The translations under genes and the position numbers were made by a program. A DNA stretch of 64,000 nucleotides from Megaustenia siamemsis. Lineage: Eukaryota; Mollusca; Gastropoda; Stylommatophora; Ariophantidae. Below are positions 1-10,774 of the stretch, piece after piece. Location of the stretch: positions 92,560,845-92,624,844 of the forward strand of contig JAVIAB010000124.1 in the NCBI GenBank assembly GCA_032433765.1. The letters are read 5' to 3'. The notes under the pieces were generated by a model. That model ran no database searches, was not told the DNA's origin, and was given only the letters and a program-made list of their open reading frames with translations. The first letter of the stretch is position 1. Every line of letters begins with the position of its first letter.

Positions 1-37
1 ATTGGATTTGACATTGTTTTAATACTTCATTCATTTG

Positions 38-165
38 TTGGAGAGCTTGAGTCGAATCGATAACACGTCGTGCTCCAGATCGATGGTTCGAATCACTGTA
101 TTTTCAAAAGTTGTTTCCATTTGGGGAGGGGGGGAGGGGGAGAAGGAAATAAAAACTCAGACCAA
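38..165 (+). mobile_element. SINE-D copy, tRNA-related head and start of body
   Basis: A tRNA-like head contains a B-box-like GGTTCGAATCAC near 107-118. It is followed by a G-rich stretch and AAATAAAAACTCAGACC, which matches the body of copies at 14758-14950 and 26025-26245. The right side passes directly into the 41-bp array. The left boundary is uncertain. Confidence 0.5.
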
Positions 166-690
166 AACACTTCTCATGATTTGTATGTTCGCCCCGGCAG
201 ACACAAAACACTTCTCATGATTTGTATGTTCGCCCCAGCAGACACAAAACACTTCTCATGGTTTGTATGTTCGCCCCAGCAGACACAAAACACTTCTCAT
301 GATTTGTATGTTCGCCCCAGCAGACACAAAACACTTCTAATGATTTGTATGTTCGCCCCGGCAGACACAAAACACTTTTCATGTCCTCCATGACCCACCC
401 AGAAGACAAAAACACTTCTCATGTAATGTATGTCCCACCCAGCATACCCAAACACTTCTCAATCCTCCATGTCCCACCCAGCATACCCAAACACTTCTCA
501 ATCCTCCATGTCCCACTCAGCATACCCAAAACACATCTCCTGTCCTGTATGCCCCACACAGAAAACAAAACCACTTCTCATGTCCTGTATGTCCCACCTA
601 GCAGACAAAAACACTTCTCATGTCCTCCAAGACCCACCCAGCATACGCAAACACTTCTCATTTTCTATATGTCCCACACAACAGACTCCA
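166..690. repeat. Minisatellite, 41-bp then about 39-bp units
   Basis: From 166 to about 385 the unit is 41 bp, marked by CACTTCTCATG at 168, 209, 250 and 291. From 385 to 690 related units of about 39 bp carry TGTCCCACCCAGCATACCC. The unit resembles the 3' body of SINE-D (AAAACACTTCTCATG, then TATGTTCGCCCCGGCAGAC; compare TATGTTCCCCGGGAAGAC at about 26200). Reading frames through it are repeat artefacts. Confidence 0.9.
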
Positions 691-741
691 ATAATGTAAT
701 AATGCCGGAAAGATAGCAAGAAAAGGCGCAACTTTGTTATT

Positions 742-1350
742 TCATGAATATTTAATTGCCACAGGATGTTGGAAAAGCTTCATAAAAAATTCTCGAAATT
801 TACTACTCATGTGATAATAAATAACGATATTCATTGAGGAGTTTATGCTTTCCATGATGTAACATAATCCACAAATTATTATTGTAAGATTCATATATTT
901 CCCGTGTACTGATAATTCGGGCAGAAAGCCTGTTGCTAACATAACGATTGTGATAGGAATGAAGCAAGCAATAAATAAAATTGAAATCATGACAACCATT
1001 TTCGCGGTTTTCTGGCTACGCCTGGAGACTTTTTCAACCTGTGTACTATTAATAGTTGTCTGTCTCCACTTAGCTTGTTTGTGTAATTGGATAATGAGTA
1101 TCAATGTGCAGACAACGATGATTATAAATGAGCCAAATGGAATAGCAAAGTTGTTGATTGCAAACGAAACCATTTCAACGTTTTCTCGATCATCTGTTGA
1201 TACAAGTCCAATAAGTGTTTTGTTTCTGAACAAATTATACTTCAACTCCAGACTGTTAACAGCGTACACTGGGGCACAAGTGGAGAAGAAGATTACGAAC
1301 ATACAAACTGTGATCACTGTAGTACGTCTTGGAGTAATAATTTGTTTGAT
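742..1350 (-). CDS. GR1 exon 3: chemosensory-type rhodopsin-class GPCR, TM4-TM7 and C-tail
   Basis: This is the last exon of a 333-residue receptor whose other exons are at 4647-4861 and 13903-14080. The acceptor is ..CCCCTCAG just above 1350, and the exon codes residues 132-333. Visible are TM4 (ends APVYAVN), an ECL2 with a conserved NKT glycosylation site, TM5 (NNFAIPFGSFIIIVV), a basic ICL3, TM6 with CFIP in place of CWxP, and TM7 with NIVIY in place of NPxxY. It has no internal stops and aligns throughout with GR2 exon 3. Gastropod receptors of this type are proposed chemosensors signalling at the plasma membrane; the ligand is unknown. A minisatellite begins about 50 bp past the stop. 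No AATAAA is evident before it. Confidence 0.88.
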   Translation of the reverse strand: MKQIITPRRTTVITVCMFVIFFSTCAPVYAVNSLELKYNLFRNKTLIGLVSTDDRENVEMVSFAINNFAIPFGSFIIIVVCTLILIIQLHKQAKWRQTTINSTQVEKVSRRSQKTAKMVVMISILFIACFIPITIVMLATGFLPELSVHGKYMNLTIIICGLCYIMESINSSMNIVIYYHMSSKFREFFMKLFQHPVAIKYS

Positions 1351-1403
1351 CTGAGGGGAATATAAATAAAAATATTAGGAGCATTGACACGTGATGTATA
1401 TTA

Positions 1404-1712
1404 AAACATACGGGGGACTGGTTTGTCTCGAGGTCGGAACCTCGAGACTGAGAGGTCGTGGGTTCAAATCCCGGCTTCACCTATTTGGAATTTTTATTTA
1501 TGACTTCTCTCTGCGACAACCACCCCTGGTCTCAGCAGCGGAGCCCGGATTGAAACGTCAATTACTCATCGACGGAAAAAATATGAGTACCTCCGAAGTC
1601 GGAGTTAGGACCCCTGTCCACACGGCTGCCATGGGAAAATGGATTAACACGCAAAATTCAGTTCCTAGTCTATAGGGACTTCGTCAGAGGTAAAAAGCTG
1701 GCGAACGAAAAA
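1404..1712 (+). mobile_element. SINE-B copy, tRNA-derived
   Basis: It begins GGGGGACTGGTTTGTCTCG. A B box GGTTCAAATCC lies near 1461-1471, inside what could be a class II (long variable arm) tRNA-like head. The body ends GGCGAACG plus an A-run. It matches 46283-46608 along its length and 43326-43442 in the 3' half, and sits in intron 2 of GR1. Confidence 0.75.
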
Positions 1713-1887
1713 AAAAACACATTATATAAGCATTTTTAAGAGAAATAATTTATCAGCAAATGCTATCATTTCAAAATATCATGAATTCAGTACTTAGCGT
1801 AGGTCAAATGGACTTGCCACATTTCCTCGCAAATTTATTACGGAACTAAGATATTGACAAGGTTTATATTATAATTGATCTACAAGA

Positions 1888-2543
1888 CAGAATTAATATT
1901 AACAACCAAGAAAAAGACATCATCACAGTACACAGTAAAGACAAGCGGAACAATATTAAAACAGGTAAATGAATTTAAATATCTGGGAACAGCGATAACC
2001 TCAGATGGTTGATGTACAACAGAGATGAGATGTGGAATGGCTCAAGCAAAAGTAGCTTTCCAAAAAACAAGGAATATATTTTTGACAATAAAAACAAGAA
2101 AATGAGTTCCTAAATGGTATGTAGTGCCAATCTTAACATACGGATGTGAATCATGTATAATATGACAATAGACAAGAAAATCACTGGAGGCTGTAGAAAT
2201 GTGGTTTTACAGAAGAATGTTGAAAATATCATGGACAACTAAGACGAATAATGAAAATGTTCTTAAAGAGGCCAACGCAGAAAGAGAGCTAATTTCCAAT
2301 ATTAGGAAGAAACAATCATTATTTTTGACCAAGTAATGAGAAGAGAACAGCTGGAATATATTGTAACAACTGAAAAATCGAAGGACGAAGAGATTGAGAG
2401 AAGATAAGAGAAAAGATACCAGACAGCTTAAGAGAATGGGTTGGCAGAAGGTCAAATACAGAAATGATAAATAACTGTCGTGATCGAAAGTTGTGGAGAG
2501 AAATGATCACCTCCACCAGCCGGCACGGTACTTGATGATGATA
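1888..2543 (+). mobile_element. LINE R3, 5'-truncated 3' end with TSD
   Basis: It codes, with many stops and shifts, the C-terminal tail of a non-LTR reverse transcriptase (the EMWFYRRMLK-like stretch near 2198) and ends CTTGATGATG. The 10-bp duplication ATCTACAAGA lies at 1878-1887 and 2544-2553, so both boundaries are exact. Sister copies are at 25341-25953, 57630-58022 and 61736-62221. Confidence 0.85.
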
Positions 2544-2705
2544 ATCTACAAGATAGGAAGAAGACCACAGTAACTTGAATACTTGTCAGAATTAGTGACA
2601 TGAAACGTAGAGTGAAATATAAATAATAATCATTTATTTCCTGATCAGGAATTAGGCATTTCTTCTACAATTTGCAACAATTTAGATATGGTATCTGAAC
2701 ACAGG

Positions 2706-3025
2706 GAGCCTGGGAAGCCTAGTTGAGAAAACCACCCGACTAGGCTACCGACGTTCGGACAACCCATGTTCGAATCTCGGTGGAAACAGTGTGAATTGAA
2801 CTCGTGATTGGAAAACAAAAATACCTCCGCGGAGGACCCAGCCGATGACGGAAATGGGTTCCAGGGTAGTACTCTGAGAAGGTGATGAATGCCGCCTCGC
2901 ATCTTGAGTTTCGATGCTTGAAGCGACACTGACCAGAAGTCTCCGAGTACTCCGAGCATATATGGGTGAAAGCTCGCGTGCTAAGACACCGCTTCAACTC
3001 TCGTACGTTACCATTACCTTTATCT
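2706..3025 (+). mobile_element. SINE-C copy, tRNA-derived
   Basis: The A-box-like start is AAGCCTAGTTGAG and the B-box-like segment is TGTTCGAATCTC near 2769. The body includes GCCGCCTCGCATCTTGAG and CGATGCTTGAAGCGACACT, both shared with copies at 45593-45905 (minus) and 52225-52548 (plus). The 3' end is CTCGTACGTTACC. Confidence 0.8.
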
Positions 3026-3189
3026 GAACACTACAAAATAGTAATACGTGTGTTCTGACTATGAAGAAATTATCACATGTAAGAAATAATAATAATAGCA
3101 ACAGAATATGTACAAGAAGTAACCAAGAGAAACACACATTGTGATGAGTAGAAAACAAATGTGCTGTATCTATACTAGTTTAATAATCG

Positions 3190-3452
3190 GGAGCATCGAT
3201 AGCTCAGTGGTTAGTGAACTGGACTACAAAGGACAAGAGGTAGGGTTCAATCCTGATCGACGGCCTCCAGGTTCACCAAGCCTTTAATGGGTACCGGATT
3301 TGTTCTGGGAAAGTAAAGTGCCACGGGCGTAATACTGACCACATTACCCCAAATCTCATGTGCCGCAGGTCTGTAATAATTATGGTCATAACACCATATT
3401 CCCTATACGCCACATGGCGTGACGGGGCTCTTTACTTTACTTACTTTACATT
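3190..3452 (+). mobile_element. SINE-A copy, tRNA-derived
   Basis: The tRNA-like head has A box TAGCTCAGTGG and B box GGGTTCAATCC. The conserved body contains GTGCCACGGGCGTAATAC and CATATTCCCTATACGCC. The tail is a TTTAC/TTAC simple repeat. It matches 47300-47560 and, inverted, 56630-56890. An N-family LINE 3' end follows at once. Confidence 0.85.
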
Positions 3453-3454
3453 TG

Positions 3455-4345
3455 TTATTGAGTTATTCAGTTATTTGCGGGTCATCATCATTGCACTCCG
3501 AACATGTTCATAGGTGCTCAGATCCCTTCCTCAGCAATTCCCTCAGTGTCCAGCGACTGACGACTCCAGTTCTATGTTGATTGATAAGTCTTCTTACACG
3601 GCCACTAAGTTTCTAATTTCTGGCTGTGCTCATGTTAACTACTATTTCCATCATCCGAAGAAGTGACGTGGATCTGTGTTTGTCGAAGTCATGTGCTCGT
3701 CCCACATCTCGGAGGGCATTGATGATGTCCGCCCGATCCATTGGTTGCCCGTCCTCAACGACAGCGCAGCTAGCCAACCTGTCCGCTCTTTCATTTCCTC
3801 GTACTCCCGCATGCCCAGGGACATAGACAAAGGTGACCTTACGTATTTTGGATTTCTGCACCGACTCTACCCATTGCTTGCGTACAGAGCCGCCTTCACT
3901 TTTTTATCATGCTCATCGAATCACTCAGTATACATGCATGGGTGTAGTCTTGTAACTCTAACCATTTGAATGCCTTGGTCACAGCCATCCCCTCCATTGT
4001 CATGCTACTCGTGGTCATGACGTATGCACCACTGTCTTCCTTGACTATTCTACTTGCCGAGCGTGCTGTACATGCCCATGCACTTCTTTGGTGTGGTCTT
4101 ACAGATCCGTCTGTATAGATGACTGCATCTTTCGCATCGATGTTATCGCAGATGAGACCGTTGACCTCAGCATTAACCACGACCGGGTTCTGTTCCCCAC
4201 TTTTCCTGTCGAGTGTGACAATACACGAGAAAGTCCCCTTGAATGACGTAGGCACCGGTATCCACTCCTCACCAACACTGATATTGGTAAGCCCACAGAC
4301 CTGTTTGATGACATCTTCTGCTCGGCCCATCCATGATTTGCCTCT
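3455..4345 (-). mobile_element. LINE N fragment with RNase H domain, 5'-truncated
   Basis: The minus-strand frame 4330-3896 carries an RNase H-like region: AVIYTDGSV (first catalytic Asp), then MEGMAVTKAFKWLE (the expected Glu region), then ILSDSMSM (second Asp). The domain continues in another frame as VTFVYVPGHAGVRGNERAD. The 3' end (left edge) is the family tail next to TTTGCGGGTCATCATC. It is homologous to the full-length element at 21414-25209 from about 24320 onward. Stops and shifts make it a pseudogene, lying in intron 2 of GR1. Confidence 0.85.
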
Positions 4346-4646
4346 TTTTAGCCTGGCACCTTTCTATGTGTTAACATTTATTATTAATGTCGTTATCGCT
4401 ACTCCAAACCGTTTTTCTTCACATAAATGTATATGCGTATATATTTGAGGCTAGGTGTACCTAGAAGCCGCTTGGTCAATACATTTATGACATAACCTGT
4501 TCACTGTTTATCAGTTCAATAACAAATGTCCTACCAATATCTTCAATAGCACAATAAAAAATATATAGAATAAGAAGAATAGGTCGAAGTGGCATGCATT
4601 TTTCAAAGAAGAAAAGAAAGAATTGATCAAGTGAAAAAAAGCCAAC

Positions 4647-4861
4647 CTTTAAAGGTGCAGTGATGCATAAACACCTCTCCAAGGTAATCATGGCCGTGAT
4701 ACAACCACTGACTCGCGTGAATGACAAATGTGCCATGACTGTAGTTAGGTATGTGACTTCTTGTGGGTCGAAAGACAAATCAGCTGTGACCAGTGCTGGA
4801 GTTAAAAATATGCACGTTCCAATCATCGTTGTAAGACTGCCTAGATCAGACACTGCCAAAC
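4647..4861 (-). CDS. GR1 exon 2: TM2-TM3 of chemosensory-type GPCR
   Basis: The exon is exactly 215 bp, with acceptor TTAG before GTTTGGCAG and donor AAAG/GTTGGC. It starts in phase 1, completing the Gly split from exon 1, and ends in phase 0. It codes LAVSDL (the TM2 Asp motif of class A receptors), ECL1, and TM3 ending MITLERCLCITAPLK, where ERC takes the place of DRY. Neither ECL1 nor the start of TM3 has the usual disulphide cysteine. GR2 exon 2 has the same length and motifs. Confidence 0.88.
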
Positions 4862-5068
4862 CTAACGAAACAAATGTTATTGAGATTATGTTAAGCCTAC
4901 CAACAAATAAATAGTTACATTATTAAATGTCTCCCTTTTGGAGCTGAATATTTGTTTTTTAATGCATGAAATGCATAATGTCCATTTCACTGTTTTGTTT
5001 TAATTTCTTCTGGTCAGTCTGAAGTGCAGTCTGTGACGATATCCCATTTTGCTACTTGTGTGAACAAT

Positions 5069-5195
5069 CATCATCATGTGCCATACCGGTTGGCGTAGGC
5101 GATCATGTCCTTCAACAATCTATCCACGTGCATCGTATCAATTCTGATGTTGACTCTTTTTTCATGTCATGACACTCAGCTATCTAATATTTGTA
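5069..5195 (-). mobile_element. LINE R2 3'-end fragment
   Basis: Reverse complement of the R2 3' end at about 38940-39066: ATCATCATCATGTGC, then ACCGGTTGGCGTAGGCGATC, then homologous sequence to about 5195. The 4862-5068 flank (intron 1 of GR1) shows nothing recognisable. Confidence 0.75.
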
Positions 5196-5649
5196 TACCA
5201 ACGTTTTTCTATCGCCATTCGACTTTTCGCTACAATATGTGTTTATGGTTTGGCTTTATAACACATTTTCTACCCTAAACATATATTTTATTGAAGCATA
5301 ACGATACGCTCATGCGATACTTTGTAATGACAATGCGTGTAATACTTTTTGAGTGTGGGAAAGTCTTGTAACGATTACATCCTTTTAGTAACGAGACGGT
5401 CAAGTTAAATACGGCAAAATGTGACAATAATCTTTATTGATAAGTATCACTTATTCTTCTCCTTCCTCTTCCTTTTCTGTCTGGTTCGTTTCATTTTACT
5501 TTTTGTTCTTCTTTTTCACTTGTGATAAAATAAAAAAAAAAATATTTGTATTATATGTCGCAAGTGGTACTAAAGTTCTGATATATGCATGCATACACAC
5601 GGATACAGTGTGCTTCTCTAGTTCTTCCAAGCAAATATATAATCGGTTT
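5196..5649. other. Intron sequence, nothing recognised
   Basis: AT-rich sequence inside intron 1 of GR1. I see T-rich runs (for example near 5475-5545) and a short A-run, but no coding signal or clear repeat. Confidence 0.5.
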
Positions 5650-6095
5650 TCAGAAAATACAATTGAGAAGAAAATTTATATGTTTTATGTAGAGCTAATT
5701 CTGACCTATGGAAGTGAATCATGGACAGTAGACAAACAAATGAAAAGAAGATGTTGAAGAGCCCACAGAGATGTGATTTCTCAGAAGAATTTTGAGTGTT
5801 CACTATGCAGCTAAAAAAGACCAACGAAAACATTATCAAAGAAACCTACACAAAAACGCAGCTCCTTAAACACCGGAAAGGAATAATCGACATTTTTTGG
5901 GCATACATGAGAAGAGGATACTTGATCTGGAAATATACAGGGAAAGAGAGATCGGGATTAGTAAGTAGAGAAGATACAAGACAACAAAACATGGTGGCAC
6001 AGAAAACAATGCACATATTTTATGCGATGCATTGATGAGAAAGAATTGTAGGATTGCATGATCGCTTACGCCAAACCACATGCAACTTGATGCCG
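5650..6095 (+). mobile_element. LINE R2 decayed 3' fragment
   Basis: It codes the RT C-terminal tail with several frameshifts: the ELILTYGSESWTVDKQMKR stretch at about 5692-5750, then KQ-rich segments. It ends GCTTACGCCAAACC, matching CGCCTACGCCAACC of the full R2. It is 5'-truncated and badly eroded. Confidence 0.7.
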
Positions 6096-6179
6096 ATCGT
6101 GTAACAAATGTCCACCTATAGCAAGGAAGCGTGAGGTGCCAAATTGGCAGACTATTGCACTAACCACTTGGTTACCGCT

Positions 6180-6415
6180 GCTCACATCCTATTGTCTTCT
6201 ACTTCTTTTACCTTTCAGATCCCAGTGGAGCATAGGTCTTCAACAAACACTTTCCAAGTCGTTCTGTTTTTTTGCCATTCTTTTAAGATCATTCCATGTC
6301 TTCCCCATCATCTTCATCTCTGCCTCTATCTGTCTTCTCCAAGAATTTCTTGGTCTTCCTCTTTGTCTCTTTCCCTGAGGATTCCAAAAAAGGGTCTGTT
6401 GTGTAATACCACATC
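6180..6415 (-). mobile_element. LINE tail fragment, family uncertain
   Basis: On the minus strand it reads RGRPRNSWRRQIEAEMKMM followed by GKTWNDLKRMAK, a typical C-terminal tail of APE-type non-LTR reverse transcriptases. Nothing upstream of the tail is retained. Boundaries are approximate. Confidence 0.55.
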
Positions 6416-6427
6416 CTATTGTGGTTC

Positions 6428-7115
6428 ACTTTTATTGAGTTAATAGCGTTCATCATCATTGCACTCCGATCATGTCTATAGGTTGCTCAGATCCCCTCCT
6501 CAGCAAGTCCCGCAGTGTCACGAGACTGACGACTCTAGTTCTGTTTTGGTTGGTTAGTCTTCTTACACGTCCACTATGTTTCTCATTTCTGGCTGTGCCC
6601 ATCTTAACTCCCATCTTTATTATACTCATTTGTCTTTGTCGAAGTCCAGTGCTCTTCTCACATCTCAGAGGGCATTGATGATGTCCGCCAGAACAATTGG
6701 TTAACCGTCCTCAACGGCAGCGCAGCTAGCCAACCTATCTGCTCTTTCATTTCCTTGCACTCCCGCATATCCAGGGACATAGACAAAGTTGACCTTACGT
6801 ACTTTTTTACTTCTGCAATGACTCTAACCATTGCATGCGTACAGATCCCACTTCCACTTTTTTTTTTAAAATCATGCTCATCGAATAACTCAGTATACAG
6901 TCGTGAGTGTAGCCATGTGACTCTAACCAGTTGAATTCCCTGGTCACTGCCATCTCCCCCATCGTCATGCTAGTCGTGATTACGACGTATGCACCAATTT
7001 CTTCTTTGATTATTCTGCCTGCCGAGCGTTCTGCAAATGCCCATGCACTTCTTTGGTTTCGTATCACAGATCCGTCTGTATAGATGACTGCATTTTTCGG
7101 TCTTATCGCAGATGA
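6428..7115 (-). mobile_element. LINE N fragment, 5'-truncated
   Basis: Its 3' tail is TTATTGAGTTAATAGCG next to TCATCATCATTGCACTCC, shared by all N copies. The minus frame 7067-6807 keeps part of the RNase H region (MTMGEMAVTREFNWLE, then CILSYSMSM, where the family's Asp in SDSMSM is Tyr). The copy is inactive, within intron 1 of GR1. Confidence 0.8.
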
Positions 7116-7316
7116 GACTGCATGTCCAATCAGGTCTAATGTCCAATCAAGTTCACATTAAAACAGCTAAATTTGCAGCCGAGATGAAGATATTCAAACA
7201 CAGACACTCATTCCAACCATATACTTAAGACGCGTTGCCCCTTTAGTGATTCAGGGTTAATGAGTTAAATAATTGATCGGTAAATGACAATACGAATTAA
7301 TATATCCCTCTTTTAA

Positions 7317-7615
7317 CTCTTTCAGTACGTTTCGACGCTTGACGTGCCATGCCAATTTCGGCATGTATAGCCGCACAGTGCGTCACTCTCAATTTGATTA
7401 TTGTAAACTGTCATCAAGTCATATTTTTTTTCTAGGAATTGTATCATCTTGTTATTGGTGAAATATATTTTCTGATTTAACTATCTAAATATTCATATAT
7501 CCGATACTATATGTTAGATACATATAAACATGTAGGTTGATATTTAAGACCATGAAAAATGTTGTCTTTGAATCTCTACTGCTGAATTGATAAAAAACCT
7601 TCCGTACTGAAAGAG
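7317..7615. mobile_element. MITE, piggyBac-like, TTAA target duplication
   Basis: A 299-bp non-coding element has 13-bp perfect terminal inverted repeats CTCTTTCAGTACG and CGTACTGAAAGAG. It is flanked on both sides by TTAA (7313-7316 and 7616-7619). TTAA duplications are the hallmark of piggyBac elements. There is no transposase. Confidence 0.65.
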
Positions 7616-7754
7616 TTAATTTAGGGGAAAAAAATATTTTTATATAGTCAATTGATTGTGATAATATGATTATCGCATTAAGCAAATGTTTGCAATGTAT
7701 GTTAAAGAGCTAAAATGTTCATGTTATTTAGGATTAAGTACATCCAACTTGAAA

Positions 7755-9205
7755 CTATAATCATATATAGCAACATTAACTACTTCAACCTACCAGCTAC
7801 AATCATATGAGGTAACTACATCATTAACTGCATCAACCCTGTAATTGCAGGCATATGGGGCAGCATTAACTACATCAACATTGAAACTACAGGCACACGG
7901 GGCAGCATTAACTACATCAACATTGAAACTACAGGCACACGGGGCAGCATTAACTACATCAACATTGAAACTATAATCATATATAACAACATTAACAACT
8001 ATAACGTTAAAACTACAATTATATGGGGCATGATTAACTACTTCGACCTTGAAACTGCAATTATATGGGACATGATTAACTACTTCGACCTTGAAACTAC
8101 AATTATATGGGGCATGATTAACTACTCCAACCTTGAAACTACAATTATATGGGGCATGATTAACTACTTCGACCTTGAAACTACAATTATATGGGGCATG
8201 ATTAACTACTTCAACCTTGAAACTACAATTATATGGGGCATGATTAACTACTTCGATCTTGAAACTACAATTATATGGGGCATGATTAACTACTTCAACC
8301 TTGAAACTACAATTATATGGGGCATGATTAACTACTTTGATCTTGAAACTACAATTATATGGGGCATGATTAACTACTTCGACCTTGAAACTACAATTAT
8401 ATGGGGCATGATTAACTACTTCGACCTTGAAACTACAATTATATGGGGCGTGATTAACTACTTCGACCTTGAAACTACAATTATATGGGGCATGATTAAC
8501 TACTTCAACCTTGAAACTACATAATATGTGACATGATTAACTACTTCGACCTTGAAACTACAATCATATGTGACATGATTAACTACTTCGACCTTGAAAC
8601 TACAATCATATGGGTCATGATTAACTACTTTGACCTTGAAACTACACTCATATGGGTATGATTAACTACTTCGACCTTAAGACTACACTCATATGGGGCA
8701 TGATTAACTACTTCGACCTTGAAACTACACTAATATGGGGCACGATTAACTACTTCGACCTTGAAACTACACTAATATGTGGCATGATTAACTCCTTCGA
8801 CCTTGAAACTACACTCATATGGGTATGATTAACTAATTCGACCTTAAGACTACACTCATATGGGGTATGATTAACTACTTCGACCTTGAAACTACACTAA
8901 TATGGGGCACGATTAACTACTTCGACCTTGAAACTACAATCATATGGGGCATGATTAACTACTTCGACCTTGAAACTACACTAATATGTGGCATGATTAA
9001 CTCCTTCGACCTTGAAACTACACTCATATGGGGCATGATTAACTACTTCGACCTTGAAACTACAATCACATGGGGCATGATTAACTACTTCGACCTTGAA
9101 ACTACACTCATATGGGGCATGATTAACTCCTTCAACCTTGAAACTACACTCATATGGGGCATGATTAACTACTTCGACCTTGAATCTACACTCATATGAG
9201 GGAAC
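7755..9205 (+). repeat. 42-bp minisatellite, about 34 units, open in one frame
   Basis: The consensus contains GGGGCATGATTAACTACTTC and ACCTTGAAACTACAATTATAT. As 42 is a multiple of three, one frame stays open for 164 and 110 residues (8030-8524, 8867-9199), repeating MINYFDLETTIIWG. The left flank (7755-8030) holds diverged units. No start context, splice site or composition supports a real protein. Confidence 0.93.
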
Positions 9206-9284
9206 GCTAACAACTTCTAGCTGTCTTTTGTCCTTTAGAGCTAAAAGTCAGATATTCTAGACTACCCATGCTCGACGATTGGTT

Positions 9285-9600
9285 ATTATTGGTTATTGGT
9301 TATGGAAGGCCTCGGCATCACAGCAAACGAATTAAAATCCATAATTGCTCAACCGCCCGTGCCAGTGGAATCATCCGAATTACCAACTCATCTCCCAAAC
9401 AAAGAAAGGTAACTGTAGTCCCCATCGTAGCAGTCTCAGCACACGCCAAAAGACATAAGGCGAAACCGCGCAGAAAGTGAACACAGCCAACTGTTCCCTG
9501 TCATACGATATCATCATTCATCGTAAACAAGCGGGATATCGAAGCAGGATCAAAACGGATGAGACACACAGCTCACGGTGTGCACAGAGCACTTAACTCA
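9285..9600 (+). repeat. Dispersed repeat E, coding-like
   Basis: Similar to minus-strand copies at 20175-20385 and 28540-28760. All three keep a peptide SIIAQP(P/S)VPVESS preceded by a W-L/G-rich stretch, and a later HAKRHK/HARRHK segment in another frame. I do not recognise the family; it may be part of an undescribed transposon. The right boundary is uncertain. Confidence 0.55.
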
Positions 9601-9831
9601 GTAGCTCCTGCAACAAGCCGGACTTGGAATATGAGGAAACTGCAAGAAGGAACACTTTTCAGACATAGCCGTCAATGGTTCCTGCCGCCTATCCACCATA
9701 TACCATGGGAGTTCACGTCCTCCCGAAATTGATGATCGTCATAGCACTTGATGATGTTAGGCCGTCATTGATGACTCCAATTCCAAACACATAGACACAC
9801 AGTGGTGGTAAGTTATCATTTCCAATCCAAC

Positions 9832-10119
9832 AGAAGCCACATGACCTGTAGTTAGTAAAACCACAGAGAGAATATGATTTTGTGACCTTCACTGATTCAC
9901 TCTTAGATGTGAATGTGTAGTTTACACAAGAGGAGAAGTTTTCAACTACAGTGATTCCATTTAACGCAATCCTGGGATAGCAAGGCAAGTCTCCTTTATA
10001 GCAGCAGAACTTGATGTTCTCCGCTCCCTTCTTGTAGCTGCTGCCACACGATTCTGATGTCTCATTAACTTGGACATCATTCAAGAACAATGTCAGATTA
10101 ACATTCCATAGATATGGCT
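9832..10119 (-). CDS. Cysteine-rich module B, putative exon of unknown extracellular protein
   Basis: It codes 96 codons, a symmetric phase 1-1 unit if the inferred splice sites are right. The Cys pattern (C-x13-CC-x6-C-x17-C) and the core PCYPRIALNGITVVEN match module A at 10161-10514, so the two are a tandem duplication. N-glycosylation sequons (NET, NYT) and the cysteines suggest a secreted or extracellular domain. The downstream donor, aligned with that of module A, is GTTGGATT, a weak match. The frame otherwise runs to a stop at 9713. No known domain is recognised, and no signal peptide or terminal exon was found. Confidence 0.5.
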
Positions 10120-10160
10120 CTGCTGATGAGTGCTTGGTGCAACAGTTGTATCAATCATAC

Positions 10161-10514
10161 TGGAGGCTCCTGGTCTGTGGTCATTAATATCACAGACGGC
10201 ACATGGTGTTGTTATATTCAGTATTTCTTTCTGGGGTGTAAATATGTGGCACACACATGGAGAGTGGTTTGTGGTCACAGTAATCCCATTAAAGGCAATT
10301 CTAGGGTAGCATGGCATAGCTGTTTCAGAACAGCACAATCCTGTGATGTTTTCTGTGTTCGCTATAAAGCTACTGCTGCTACACAATCCTGACCAATTAT
10401 AGGTGTGGACATTATTCACTTGCAATGACAAAACTGCTTTGTTTACATCATAAACCTCTGGAAGCGAATCATTTATGGGACTAATAGTACAATTTATTCT
10501 TCCATCGGGGATAC
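10161..10514 (-). CDS. Cysteine-rich module A, putative exon of unknown extracellular protein
   Basis: An acceptor ATGCAG precedes 10514, and a possible donor A/GTATGA follows 10161. The 354 bp are 118 codons, phase 1-1. The translation reads INCTISPINDSLPEVYDV, then VLSLQVNNVHTYNWSGLC, then C-x15-CC-x6-C-x17-C with core PCYPRIAFNGITVTT. There are at least three sequons (NCT, NWS, NIT). Only 41 nt (10120-10160), bounded by GT and AG, separate it from module B. Removing them joins both in the same frame, but 41 nt is short for an animal intron, so a shrunken intron or pseudogene is possible. It lies on the same strand as GR1, within its intron 1. Function unknown. Confidence 0.5.
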
Positions 10515-10774
10515 CTGCATTGAGTCCCCAAAAAAAGGTCTTTGGTTAAAAAGCACATATGCGTTTGAGTTAAACACACAATGAGCCCACTTCGTAGATT
10601 CAAAATGATCCTTGCCAATGCCATCGGTTTGCACAAGTTAGGTCCTTAGCTACCAACGTCAAAAATGTCTGAAACGAAGCCATCCAATTAACGACTTTAT
10701 CTACAGCGAAGGTTAACGAACTGTGAACAAACATTTATGTTCAAACCCTTGAAAACATTTTCAAAAATCTGCCA

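Noticed and set aside
950..1354. Plus-strand 134-codon frame
   Set aside because: It is the antisense shadow of GR1 exon 3, whose minus-strand frame has clear TM motifs.
3190..3260. tRNA gene
   Set aside because: A and B boxes are present, but the sequence recurs with a common body and tail at 47300 and 56630 and has a target duplication there, so it is a tRNA-derived SINE.
8030..9199. Long open frames MINYFDLETTIIWG repeated, possible repetitive protein gene
   Set aside because: Frames exist only because the unit is 42 bp. There is no splice site or non-repeat coding flank, and single indels end the frames at random.
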